Shown piece by piece: positions 32,728 through 44,493 of a stretch of 64,000 nt of DNA. Origin of the DNA: Bombyx mori (taxonomy: Eukaryota > Arthropoda > Insecta > Lepidoptera > Bombycidae); NCBI RefSeq assembly GCF_030269925.1, contig NC_085127.1, positions 1,061,501 through 1,125,500 on the forward strand, written 5' to 3'. The notes under the pieces are model-generated. The model did not search any database. It was not told where the DNA came from and saw only the letters and a list, made by a program, of their open reading frames with translations. Positions within the stretch are counted from its first letter, which is position 1; each line of letters starts with the position of its first letter. The translations under genes and the position numbers were made by a program.

Positions 32728-33400
32728 TTAAAATTTTAAACTCGGTTTTTACTAAGTTCAACCCTATTGTCATGATTAAAGGTCTAATTAGTATTGTCCA
32801 TACGTGATTCACAGTTCACTCGTATTTCTGCTAGTCGTAGGGCCTGGTGTAAACTCACACGATTCACTAGAGCAGGGGTGAGCAACATTTTTATTCAATG
32901 GACGAATTTAAAATTTAATATTTTTTTAAAACTCTTATTAATAATTTACGAAACTTTACTTAAAATAAATATTTGAATAAAAATATATAAAACTAGAAAA
33001 AAAGTAAACATTTCATATACAAATTTTAATGCGATATAAAAACAAACAAGTAAAGAACAGAAAACTAACAGAAACGAGGAAGTCGATAGAATAAATTCAA
33101 TTTTAGGGATGCTTAGCGGGCTGTGTGTTGCTCATCCTTGCACTAGAGCAATAATTTTGATATCGAATAATAAACTATTGGCACTAAATGGTGGGTCTGG
33201 TGGTTGTGATTTAGCAGCGCGTCCCACCACACCAGCCTTGGGTTCAACATCGAAACAACCCGGGTAAGAGAAAATAGTAAACAGGCCAAATCGCTTCACG
33301 GTATTCTAAGCACAACAAATTATAACAATTACAAATAACACAGAATCATTTTAATTTTATTTTATAACCACAATAATTCCGTTCGTGACCGTGAACAGTT
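32728..33400. other. Spacer between the two DUF1091-like genes
   Basis: AT-rich. AATAAA hexamers near 32964 could be the poly-A signal of copy A. No ORF was recognised. Confidence 0.4.
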
Positions 33401-33408
33401 TGGACACG

Positions 33409-35707
33409 ATGAGGGCCTCCTTATTGTTTTTATTTGTTCTGTGTTATGAAGTTGTTTTATGCTTTGTAAGTATTAAATGCGTGTATTGTAAGTCGGCACG
33501 GTTAGATCAGTATTGTGCGACGTATTTTAACCACGAAGCTGTCATGTACTCCGGTATAGAAGGTGGGGCCATGTCAGTGGCTTCGACTCATGTCTCAAGG
33601 TGGATACGGGTTTTCACGTTGTGATGTTTAAAGTTCCGACAACCACTTAATACCAGGTAAGTAAACGCGTCTGGCCATTCCCAGGAATATAAAATCCTCG
33701 CAAATGACCAACTTTGTGATAGCTATTGCCTTCGTCTATAAACCTTATCATAACATCTTTAAGCAATGTCTATTGTTGTTTTTTTTTCTGGCTCAGAAAG
33801 CAAACCAAGGGCAGAGCAGAATTGTGTATGCTAATCCAAAATATGTCCGAAACGTTCACATACTGACCGCTAGAGCGTCTAAAGGGAAACCTTACACTAC
33901 TAACTTTACTATGGAAGCTTTGACCCAAATAGAAGATAACATCACGGTGAGTATACGTGGAAGGGTCGCGGAGCAAAAACCTTGTTCTTTTTTTTATGAT
34001 TGAAAGATACTGGTGGCCCGGAGGTCTTTCCAGTTTCACCAGGATAGGTGGGCGAGCAAAGGCTCAGCCAGGAGGGGTGGGATTTACTAACAACTGCCCG
34101 AGCGCCTCCGAAGGAGACCTAACAACTCAAAAGCAATTGCTTCGCGAATGAATCTACTACCGGATCGGAATCGTGACCCGTTGAGAAGATCCGGCGAGAA
34201 ACTCAGCGGGCTGATGCATGGGTTAGGTTGCACGTCGACCTCTTTGTCGAGTTCGACGAGTACGGTTACCGGGGTCCCTAAGCCTGCTCCTAGTGTTACA
34301 GCTGAAGGCGTCTAATGCAACGGTTATTGGATCTGATAGATCCGTAAGGACGTGACCTTGTTCTAACGTTTAGTAGCGGTAGGATTTGGGACTACGGAGA
34401 GACTTCGGTTTATCTGTGTTTATTTACTGTTTGTTTTGAGGACATTCTGGGACACATTCTGGGAGCTCTCTGAGGAATGCTTCGTGATTCTCCTACCGCC
34501 ATACTACCTAGAACCATTGCGGCATTAGTGATGTACATGAGCGGACGGTAACCACTCACCATCAGGTCAGACTTAAGCTCGTCTGGGCAAAACTATGTAA
34601 TATGATTTCAAATTAGTTGAGTTAATAAATTTGAACGATGAGCCGCGAATTTACATGTCCATCAAGAACAAAAAAATACTTTGCTATCTTTATAACAAAG
34701 AGCTATAAATAAGCGAACGAGCTCACAGCCTATCTCACGCTAAGTCCCTCCTCCGTGCGTTGTATTCCTCAGTGCTGAGGGTCGTAACCTTTACGGAGCA
34801 CTTTTGTTAGGACTATGTTCTTCCATTCACTCCTGTCCTCCGCACAGCGGATAGCGACATTGATGCTGGATTCCAAAGTCGTCTTAATCTGATCGGACCA
34901 GCGCATGGGATTACGCCCTCTAGGCCTCTTTCCTTTCACTTTGCCGGTGATGAGAAGCCTTCGAGATTCGCGTTAAGTGGTTATCTTCTATCTTTAGACT
35001 TCAATATTCACGAGTTTAATTTATATTTTCAGATGATTGCAACTTACAATTTCAAAGGAATGAAGGTACAGTGGAAAGAGACATTTTGTAAAATTATCAG
35101 GTTCAAATGGGTTAAGGATTTTGTAAATGCATTCTTTCAGCCAGCTATCACGAGGTGTCCTTGGCCCGTCGTGAGTACTCTAGTCTTATAGCTTTTTATA
35201 CGTAAGCACACTCAAGTGAACGAGAAAAGCTTAAACATAAATAAAATTATTTATTTTAAAGTTTAACATTTTAATAATTTTCTTTAAAAAATTTTTACTC
35301 ACGAAAAGAGATTAAAGATTTTAAAATTGATTAGTCGTGATTATTTAATAATTACATGTGATTACTGGTGGTAGGACCTCTTGTGAGTCCGCATGGGTAG
35401 GCACCACCACCGTGCCTATTTCTGCCGTGAAGCAGTAATGCGTTTCGGTTTGAAGGGCGGGGCAGCCTCTGTAGCTATACTGAGGCCTTAGATTATATAC
35501 TTTCTCACGGGCCTCAATTAGCTCTAATTCTATTTTGAAATTTTCATTGAATTCCAGGGTAATTATTCGATAATTGATATGGAACTACCACCGAAGAACC
35601 TGCATCTACCGTTATCTCAAGGTAAATTGGATCCGTCCGTGGACTTCCTGATAACCGGAACCAATACATATGTACTTCGGATTACGATGTTATTGGTTTT
35701 GACCTAA
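33409..35707 (+). CDS. Small secreted DUF1091/CheB-like protein, copy B (four exons, probable 3' frameshift)
   Basis: Exons inferred at 33409-33465, 33797-33946, 35033-35170 and 35558-35707, giving 164 aa. All introns are GT-AG and phase 0, and exon 2 is 150 nt exactly as in copy A. Exon 1 encodes a signal peptide (MRASLLFLFVLCYEVVLCF). Exon 2 has IVYANPKYVRNVHILT, exon 3 ETFCKIIRFKWVKDF and RCPWPV, exon 4 GNYSIIDMELPPKNLHLPL. After ITGTNT the frame runs to an early stop, whereas the frame two bases over encodes ICTSDYDVIGFDL, matching the ICDLITFLHFEL of copy A. A one-base deletion near 35666 therefore seems to have altered the C-terminus. Copy A's Cys in exon 2 (RYCNP) is Ala here. Confidence 0.7.
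33548..33658 (+). mobile_element. Diverged Bm1 fragment
   Basis: ACTCATGTCTCAAGGTGGA and CAACCACTTAATACCAGGTA match the Bm1 3' half loosely; lies in intron 1 of copy B. Confidence 0.5.
33989..34354 (-). mobile_element. 5'-truncated jockey LINE with target duplication, intron 2 of copy B
   Basis: Matches the 3' end of the full-length element (CTGGTGGCCCGGAGG through GATCCGTAAGGACG). ACCTTGTTCT lies at 33979-33988 and 34355-34364 as a 10-bp duplication, and the T run marks the poly-A tail. It sits 42 bp after the exon 2 donor. Confidence 0.88.
34480..34600 (+). mobile_element. Degenerate LINE 3' tail
   Basis: GACGGTAACCACTCACCATC and AGCTCGTCTG resemble the CR1/jockey tail. Confidence 0.5.
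34712..34965 (-). pseudogene. C-terminal remnant of an RTE-like LINE
   Basis: Reverse strand encodes RPRGRNPMRWSDQIKTTL and IRCAEDRSEWKNIV, then a stop, the common C-terminus of RTE-type endonuclease/reverse transcriptases. Located in intron 2 of copy B. Confidence 0.7.
35363..35505 (+). mobile_element. Bm1 SINE, truncated both ends
   Basis: ACTGGTGGTAGGACCTCTTG through TATACTGAGGCCTTAGA; ends just upstream of exon 4 of copy B. Confidence 0.85.
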
Positions 35708-36227
35708 TTGTTTCTAACGCAACCTTCCGATGTCTGGGTTTTTCGAACGGTTCGGTGACAAAAAAGAAAACACGCTTCAACAATTCGACAAAAAAAATAT
35801 CCATGTTGAGTTTTACAGTTGCAGAACTGTTTTCTATGTGAATTGTGTGCGATTTAGATGATTTTTGACTATACCTAATTAGTGTTCAGGCCAGTGCCTT
35901 CAATTCTTTTATAGCCATGTCAAAGATGCTAGCCTTCTAAGGCGCTAAGCATCACAGTTTAATATCTTAATGTATTTCGCTATCATTCAATCATTCACTA
36001 CCCGCTCTTCAAGCACGCTGTACATCTCTTAACTTAAATATTATAAGAATAACATCAAATGCTGGAGTTTTATTACCACAAGAAACTCCATTATGTATTA
36101 GAAGCCGGTACAATTAGTTTTATTTACATCGACGACTCGCGAAATCCTAATAAAATATCAAACACATCATATTTTAAATATTTATTTAAAGTAGACCATA
36201 CAATTTCATTGTAACGATATTATGTAT

Positions 36228-39200
36228 TCAAATATTATTTCGCATCATTTCACTGAGTTTTTCGGCCATAGCTATTAGCACAGAGTTCGGGTACAGAGAC
36301 AACGGCGCCGGAAGTACGCTGGCGTCCATTATGCGAACGCCGGAAACTGATTTTAATCTGAAAAAAGAATTACAGGAACATACGTTTTAATTGGGCGACC
36401 AGACCAACTCGTGATCCACTTGGTGTTGAGAGGTTTTTTTTTTTATTGCTTAGGTGGATGGACGAGCTCACAGCCCACCTGGTGTTAAGTGGTTACTGGA
36501 GCCCATAGACATCTACAACGTAAATGCGCCACCCAGTATAGTCACAACGGCTACCCCACCCTTCGAACCGAAACGCATTACTGCTTCACGGCGGAAAATA
36601 GGCGGGGTGGTGGTACCTACCCGTGCGGACTCACATAAGGTCCTACCACCAGTGATTACGCAAATTACAACTTTGCGGGTTCGATTTTTATTACACGATG
36701 TTATTCCTTCACCGTGGAAGTCAATCGTGAACATTTGTTGAGTACGTATTTCATTAGAAAAATTGGTACCCGTCTGCGGGATTCGAACACCGGTGCATCG
36801 CTACATACGAATGCACCGGACGTCTTATCCTTTAGGCCACGACGACTTCAAACAACTTGCGGTCGGAGGTCTAGGGCAATCCTACCTACCCTTCATATAG
36901 TATCGGCATTCATTAGCTGCCTCGGGGACACACTGAGAGAAGATTGATTGAAGTTTTTTATGATAATTAGCTAGACTATTTCGCGACTGGAATAAGTAGG
37001 AGTAACCAGGCCTGATAACATTAAAAATTGGACTTCCGTGTTATTCGTCTCATCACTGCCAATATAAACATAAGCGAACATGATCAAGATACTGTTTACT
37101 TAAAATAATTGTCATACAGTTGGCACTTTATAATCTAAGATACACAGTGCGTAGGGCATATCAGTGAGCCCGGGTAGATACTATTATCGTGTCTATGTCT
37201 ACGGCGAAGTAGTCATGCGTTTAGTTTGAAGAGTGGGACAATATTCTTAGAATACAATGGTAATATCTACCTCAAATCTATTTTTTTTCCTACCTAAGCT
37301 GGTAGCCTTGAAGGCCTTTTTTTTTATTTATTGCTTAGATGGGCGAACGAGCTCACAGCCCACCTGGTGTTAAGTGGTTACTGGAGCCCATAGACATCTA
37401 CAACGTAAATGCGTCACCCACCTTGAGATATAAGATCTCAGTATAGTTACAACGGCTGCCCTACCCTTCAGACCGAAACGCATTACTGCTTCACGGCAGA
37501 AATAGGCGGGGCGTTGGTACCTACCCGCGCGGACTCACAAGAGGTCCTACCACCAGTGAAATGCCATGTCAGCGTAACCTAAAAAGTATGTGAGCTCACG
37601 GGACTCAAACCTGACAACGTTGCTAACCGAGCCCTTCGTCACAAGCAAAGGGTTCGGTGAGAACGATGACCGGTGCTTGAAGTACCTAAAAGCAACGTTA
37701 ATGGATCCGTAATGACGTGTTTAGGGTCACGTCGACTGTTTACAATTCGATTCACAAGATCGGGTATGTGCATATCTCAAGATTGATTGACAGCATTCAA
37801 TTTCAATCCTTAAAAAATATCAAAATATTTCAAAGCGATAATAACCATTATGAATATTGATATACGTACTGTAATTGGTCATCAACGACGGTTCCACCGG
37901 AGCAGGTCCCGGCGACGTGGTGACCGGTCACCGCGACCTCTCGTATCAGACACTCCAGATACGTATCCGGGGGAGTATTGATTTTTGCAGATTTTATCTT
38001 TCTTTCAAATTTCTGTTGCTTTTGCTGTCTGTATACAGGAGTAATATGTTATGTGAATAGAACCGCATTGTCTGTGCCGTTAAAATTGTTGATAGCATGA
38101 GCGACGGTGATCACTCAAGATCGGATAATTAGATGAATAGTTCCCTAGAGTTTGTGGCGGGTAGCCATCACAGCTCTATGTTCATATAACGGTATCTGCT
38201 CTGCAAAGATCCTGAGTCGGGCGTATGAATTTAAAAATCGTATTTTTAATCCATGTGGCGGTCGCACAAGATATTTGACAGATGCCTGAATCTTGCTAAC
38301 AACATTATCAAGTTAAGTTCGCTTATATACAAGTTCGAAACAACAACATTAGGACCGTCGGTCTACCGATCAATATCTCCCGTTCGATGGAAGATTCCCC
38401 TATTGTCGTATATCTACAAGTTCACTATTATATTATACTGTTGACTCCTCCTGCTCCTTGTGTCGTGTTCTTCAATGCTGAGGGTGGTCACCCTTCTATA
38501 TCACTATCTAAGTAATATCACTTTCTCTCTTACTTCTATATTTATATTACAGAACTCCTATAAATCTGAATGCCGAGACGCACGTTGAGAGATGAGGTCA
38601 AAACATCAAATGTATCGATGACTGTCCTACTCTTTAAGCCCATAGGCAGGATCATGACTACTACCCGTGCCTACCTCGAGTTTATGGCTCTGGTTAAAAT
38701 CAGCACTAAATACCGATGAAGCGTCATTTTTAGCGCGAAGTAGCCTATTGCTGGGGCCAGACTGTACTGTTGCGGCCCGTGGGCCCAAACGGGCTGTCGA
38801 CACTGCCCAGTCTATTCTTTCAGTCACTCAAGCCGAAGCATCCGACGATGATACAGAACTAGCTTACAATCTCAATCGCTTTCTGCTCCTCTGATCTTCC
38901 GACGTGTAGTTCCAGAAGGTAAGACAACGCTCAGGTCTGGGCCAGTGGATCTTTGCTCCCACGTCCTGAAACGGCTTTGTTGACACCAGCTGCTCTGCCC
39001 TCCTTATTGCTGTTGCATAATGTTTTTAACTGTTATTAGTTGCTCGGTACATACCAATGTATTTATGTTTGATTGTATGTAACGGAATCTTTGAAAGTTC
39101 TTTTTAAGTGAAGACGCCAGGTTAACTTACAAATATGCACACGCATCAAGAACCAATGGCAGTACAATAATTATTTAACTTCCCTCTAATAGCCTGACCG

Positions 39201-42200
39201 TTGTAACAATGGGATAAATTAATATGAAATTAATTGTTAGTTCGTTTTGCTATTTAAGTGTGTTTTATTGCTGTTTTTTTTTAAAGTAAATTTATTAGTA
39301 AACTCAAGAAGAACATAGCAAAAGTTGAAGGGACTATTCTATATCAGATTATCTCAAGTTAGGCGCATATCGCATTTGATTGACTGCGTGAACACTGCAC
39401 ACTGCATCAAACATTGGGTCAAAATCCCCGCAGCATTAAAATATTAGTCTACCTGCCCTTCGAAGCGACGCTGGTGGTCATTTCGCGGCTGCATCAATCA
39501 GGACAGTACACACCCACATGGTCTTAAAGCGCGTTCCACCACGACGGTCCTAATAAACCATTTACGCTTTACCTTGTATCATGCATCTAACATCCTCGAA
39601 TCTCTTCAAGTACCGAGGGTCTACGAGGGGGGGACTTTTCGTGTTGGCATCCGCTAAGCTGACAGACCCTCGGCTGATGGGCTGGGTGCAAGTCGATAGG
39701 AACATGAACCCTTCCTTTCTTGTCGAGTTGTGAAATGGAAAGGTTGCGCGGAAGACCTAAAAACGAAAAGACTTAAAGTTTTTCTATGTGAACTTTTTGG
39801 AGCAATCTGGCCAAAGCTTTTACTTGAGGTTTGTAATTGGACAGATCCCGCAGCAGTCTCTCACTAGATGTTCCCATGGAGAACAGCATCACGGCAGACT
39901 GGTTCTGGTATTCGACTCCAGCGACAGGTGGGAAAGACAGTAGACCTGAAATATTAAAATAAAGCATTTCAATAATTATCGTGTAACTGCATTGAAAACA
40001 AGCTGTCCACAAAGACAAAAAATTAGGGACAAGGTTACTGGTGGCTCGAAGGACATTCAAGTTTGATAAGGACAAAGCGAACACCGGCTCAGCCAGGAAA
40101 TACTAATAGGTCCCCCCTTTTGGTACTCATTGTGCTAGTCTACAAAATCAAATAAGAATCAAAAATGCATAGTTAGACTGAACATTATTTATTCTAGTAA
40201 GAGGTGGATTTCTGTCAGCGTAGGCTCTGTAAAATTACACTTTCACCTTCGCCTTTCCACAAGTATTCCCAGACGGTCGTCGCGGTGAATACCTTCGCCA
40301 GGGTTACGCTGATTGGCTTCTGGATGCTGACGTAGAGGGGAAAATTCATATGATCGTGCAAGTTCCTGCCAACGTGCTCGTTCACCACAACCGGCTTTAT
40401 TTTCAATCTGTCATTGAAAGGTATTTTGTTTAGAAATGGTCATTAGAGTTAAAATTGTATTACTATTTTACAAAACACATCTTTCGCTGATGCGTATATT
40501 TCAAAGCTTGGAGATTTTGAATTCGAAAATGTCTGAGGAGCTAGCACTTGCATTCTCAATGAAGTTCATTTTACGCGAAATGTCTTCTGAGGGTCCCAAG
40601 AAAATATCTTAGCTGTTTTTTTCCCCTCAGAAACGTTTTAATATGTCTTAGCTCCAAGGTCTTGATCTCTTTCACAATATATTTGGCTTAGGAATAATCC
40701 CTCAATACATTATAGACCGTCCTCGTTTGGATCAGAGCCCATTCTTGCTAACCACAGCATATTGTACTTACTTCTGCAACAAATCTTTCGGTCCGATTCC
40801 AGACAGCATTAGTATCTGCGGTGTCTTAATGGCGCCCGCGCAAATAATGATGTCCTTGTTGATGAAAACGTTGTTAAGGTATCGATGGTTTAGCAAAATG
40901 TACAGAGACACTGCCTTCTTGTTTTCGAAGCGTATCTGAAAGATGTAAGACCCGGAATTTTTATTTTATGCCAACAATCATCCATCGCGTTCCTAACATT
41001 GGCACAAAGAAACAAATTTAGGAGTCGTGTAGGTTTTTTTTTTTTTTTTTTTATTGCATAGATATGTGGACGTGCTCACAGCCCACCTGGTGTTAAGTGG
41101 TTACTGGAGCCCATAGACATCTACAACGTAAATGCGCCACACACCTTGAGATATAGTTCTAAGGTCTCAGTATAGTCACAACGGCTGTCCCACCCTTCAA
41201 ACCGAAACGCATTACTGCTTCACGGCAGAAATAGGCGGGGCGGTGGTACCTACCCGTGCGGACTCACAAGAGGTCCTACCACCAGTAATTACGCAAATTA
41301 TAATTTTGCGGGTTTGACTTTGATTGCACGATGTTATTCCTTCACCGTGGAAGTCAATCGTAAACATTTGTTAAGTACGTATTTCATTAGAAAAATTGGT
41401 ACCCGCCAGCGGGATTCGAACACCGGTGCATCGCTACATACGAATGCACCGGACGTCTTATCCCTTAGGCCACGACGACTTATATTGGACGAGGTATTAT
41501 TGTAATACTGAGAGATTGCTGCCAATTCTCAGTTAAATCACCAGTAGATTTCTACAGCACGGAAAGAGATGAGGTGGTGATATTTCAGGCCATGTTAAAT
41601 ACAATTGATAGACTCAGCTAGTAAAACGAAGCTCATAGACATCACGTCGTGAAAGCTACTACCTATCTTAAGACATGAGCGCGAAGTCCAATAGTATTAC
41701 TTACCAGTTGCTACCTTCAAACTGGAACGTATGACTGCTTCGAGGCAGAAATACTTAGGTAGGATGTTTGTAGTTCCTAATGCGGGATAACAATACACTC
41801 ACGATTAGTTTACGATTGGAGTATAATATCAGAAAAGGCCATTATCCATTCTCCTGTGAGACCTTCAGTCGCCAATTGCCATACACACGGAAAGAGTTGT
41901 GATGCAGAGATGGAGGAAGGCGGAAACCACAAAGTCTGCTGAAATACATATACGAAAGACTTACTGAAATACCCTGGGTGTTCAGCAAAACGTGTAAGTT
42001 GTCTCTCTGCAGTGCCGGCTTCAGGTATGCGTCGAACGAGACGTGTCTGACACCGTCCTTAATTGTCGCTGTGGCTTTTTGAAACTTTGTGGACTTTGTC
42101 TTCGTCTGTCTGGATGCTTCTTTAAATGACGTCATTAGTTCGTCGCGGTGATTTTGTACTAGTTTCATTGGCGCCTGTAATTCAGCTCTTCATTGTTAGT

Positions 42201-44256
42201 TTACAACACAAACCTTTCTTTTTCATAAGACGAACTCAGTGACCCCTTAATACTAAGCGGCCAACGGAATTATAATTTGATAACAGGACAAAAAAAAAGA
42301 AAAATCAGTGGCACTGTTTGAGATGCTTGATGTATTGGTTTGAAGTCTTAAAGACATTCAAATGATGAGCCCTGTTCTTTTCACCAGTCGTTAACATAGG
42401 AAAAGGAGGTTTGGAATTAGAGTTTAAAATTGTGGTCATAGCAACAGTACTGAAGTGAAAGTGATTTTACGTACTGGTATGAAATATATTATTATTACTT
42501 TTTTCATGTCCTTTTTTGACAGATGAGCTATACGATTACGAATGCTCACCGAAGCACACCAAAGTTCAGGGAGTACTACAGTTAAACTTTTAACGTGTTT
42601 TAAACTTTACCATTGATTTTGGACAAAAGCCATCTTCGTAACAGGGTTCAGTGTCAAATTCACTCTCCGTTGTCCCAAATGCCTTCAAGAAGTATGGCTT
42701 CAAGTCCTCAAACGTCCAACCTTCGAAGCCGAGTTGAGACCATTTCTCGTAATCTCGGGGCGAACCAGATCCGTGAAGGAGGAAGTTTATTTGTCCGGAG
42801 CCGCCGAGTCCTTTTCCGCGTGGCAGGATTTGTGTCTTAAATATCGAAAAGTAATCCAGTTTATTGCGATGATAGGCAAATGATTGGTGGTGGTAGGACC
42901 TCTTCTGAGTCCGCGCGGGTAGGTACCACCGCCCTGCCTATTTCTGCCGTGAAGCAGTAATGCGTTTGGGTTTGAAGGGTGGCGCAGCCGTTGTAACTAT
43001 ACTGAGACCTTAGAACTCATATCTCAAGGTGGGTGGCGGCATTTACGTTGTAGATCTTTATGGGCTCCAGTAACCACTTAATACCAGGTGGGCTGTGCGC
43101 TCGTGCACCCAACTATGAATAAAAAAAAAAAGGAAACGTAGGATTTTCCCTATGTATATTTCGAAACCCTGCGACCTCTCCTTCGTCGTATTTTCTGCCC
43201 ATAATAAAAGCTCGTTCACCTGCCGCCAAAGTCCAAAAGATGAGTATCTTTGTGGGACTGTTCTCACGGACCAGTCGTTCGGTCCCTGCTGAGCCGCAGT
43301 CGGCGTTAGAGGCATCCTGGTGAAGTAGCCCATTTGCTCACCAGCTTCGATTAGAAGGACTTTAGTGTTCGGGTCTTCGGAGAGGCGGGAGGCCAGGACG
43401 CAACCTGATGTGCCGGCTCCAACTGAAACAAATGTTGATAAGAAGGCCCATTTTCATCTGAAGTACCACCAACAACCGTATCAAGTTTCAAGACCATCTG
43501 ATAAACCAAATGCGAATTTATAAATTACAAACCAAGAGACAAATGCTATTTTTTAAAATTTTTGGTTTATTGCCTTGTTTGGTGGACGAGCTCACAGCCC
43601 ACCTAATGTTAAGTGGTTACCGGAGTTCATATACATCTACAACGTAAATGCCACCACCTACCTTGAGATATGAGTTCTAAGGTCTCAATGTAGTTACAAC
43701 GGCTGCCCCACTCTTCAAACAGAAACGCATTACAGCTTCACGGCAGAAATAGGTGGTACCCACCCGTGCGTACTCACAAGAGGTCCTACCATAATCGTTT
43801 TTTTTTATATTAGAACACATTATATATTGCAGCTATGTATTTATTTTAAAATTGTATCTCAAGTAATTTAAGTTGTTGTTAAATACGTACAAACATAGAA
43901 GAAATTACATATAATTTGGTGTTTAATTACTGTAAACTTTATTGAAAATTTTCATAACATTGAACATGGACTAAAATATTAAATTCCAAATTTCGTAGAT
44001 CAACAATTTTAACTCACTCAATAAATGTTCGAAAGAAATCGAAAACTTAAATGCTAAATCTAGCTACTACCAAGCAAAAGGCGCCGTGTTGCTTCACAAC
44101 TTTCATAAGGAGTCACGAATGTAGCTTACCAATAATATAATCATATCTCTTTTCTGGCTTCTTAATAATACTGGAATACACGTTCGCATATCTCTGATAT
44201 AAAACGTAAGACAAACATGCGAAAACCACACCTAAGACGTACGTATATATTGTCAT
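36228..44256 (-). CDS. GMC oxidoreductase (glucose dehydrogenase / ecdysone oxidase superfamily), ten exons found
   Basis: Exons, 5' to 3': 44256-44130, 43422-43220, 42835-42611, 42174-41965, 40935-40772, 40407-40247, 39945-39824, 39714-39573, about 38028-37870, 36357-36228. All located donors and acceptors are GT-AG and phases agree, except between the exons ending at 39573 and starting near 38028, where frames do not join; a small exon is probably missed there or the copy is damaged. About 550 aa. Residues 1-22 form a hydrophobic anchor (IYTYVLGVVFACLSYVLY). FAD loop VGAGTSG follows at 43-49, then LPRGKGLGGSGQINF (GMC signature 1), GAIKTPQILMLSGIG (signature 2), VGRNLHDHMNFP, QPISRGSVSLAD, HHVAGTCSGG with the active-site His, and GVRIMDASVLP. 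Flavin-dependent oxidation of an alcohol or sugar is expected; the substrate cannot be told. Introns carry Bm1 and other repeats. Confidence 0.85.
36429..36848 (-). mobile_element. Bm1 SINE, nearly complete, intron of the GMC gene
   Basis: T run and ATTGCTTAGGTGG through to the reversed tRNA-like head GGCCACGACGACT. A segment normally containing CACCTTGAGATATAAG is deleted. Confidence 0.9.
37165..37265 (+). mobile_element. Ancient Bm1 remnant
   Basis: GCGAAGTAGTCATGCGTTTA and TTTGAAGAGTGGGACA match Bm1 loosely. Confidence 0.45.
37317..37556 (-). mobile_element. Bm1 SINE, head-truncated
   Basis: TTGCTTAGATGGGCGAACGA through CACAAGAGGTCCTACCACC. Confidence 0.9.
37575..37740 (-). mobile_element. 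Jockey-like LINE 3' end with internal deletion
   Basis: GTGAGCTCACGGGACTCAAA joins directly to AGCCCTTCGTCACAAGC; the conserved middle block is missing. Confidence 0.7.
38087..38612 (+). repeat. Family X repeat carrying an inserted family Y block
   Basis: Blocks AGCATGAGCGACGGTGATCA (38094 on) and GAGAGATGAGGTCAAAACAT (38588 on) match 32216-32394. Between them 38241-38425 is a second repeat (family Y, TTTGACAGATGCCTGAATCT) also found reversed at 53331-53510. A short RTE-like tail (CTTCAATGCTGAGGGTGG) lies near 38470. Confidence 0.5.
38640..39560 (+). other. Unidentified stretch with a 75-codon ORF, within a GMC intron
   Basis: 38667-38894 is open on the plus strand (MPTSSLWLWLKSALNTDEAS..., ending AYNLNRFLLL) and GC-richer than its surroundings. 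It could be the coding end of an unrecognised mobile element or processed transcript. I could not find here the exon needed to bridge the GMC reading frame. Confidence 0.25.
41034..41482 (-). mobile_element. Bm1 SINE, near full length
   Basis: T run and ATTGCATAGATATGTGGACG through to the reversed A-box GGCCACGACGACTTA; both polymerase III boxes are retained. Confidence 0.92.
41635..41795 (-). mobile_element. Ancient Bm1 remnant
   Basis: AGCTCATAGACATCACGTCG and CTGCTTCGAGGCAGAAATAC align with reversed Bm1 at low identity. Confidence 0.5.
42887..43130 (+). mobile_element. Bm1 SINE, 5'-truncated
   Basis: GTGGTAGGACCTCTTCTGAG through CAACTATGAATAAAAAA; fills most of the intron between GMC exons 2 and 3. 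Confidence 0.9.
43556..43794 (-). mobile_element. Bm1 SINE, head-truncated
   Basis: TTATTGCCTTGTTTGGTGGA through CACAAGAGGTCCTACCA, in intron 1 of the GMC gene. Confidence 0.88.
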
Positions 44257-44493
44257 TGTTATAAAACTAGATATAACACTTATTCGTCGCACATTACGAT
44301 GGCATGTTTGTGATTTGTCTGAAGTTTCACGCGGGTTTTTTTTTTTACTTAATTGAATTAGAACGGCGTCGACAACATTTGGTTGGTTAGAACCGTTTAA
44401 AATTGCATAAGTAATAATAATAATAATACCTTTTATTTCCCATCACCTAAGTATTACATCTAAATATTCTTAAATAAAAAAGTATTTTTAAAA

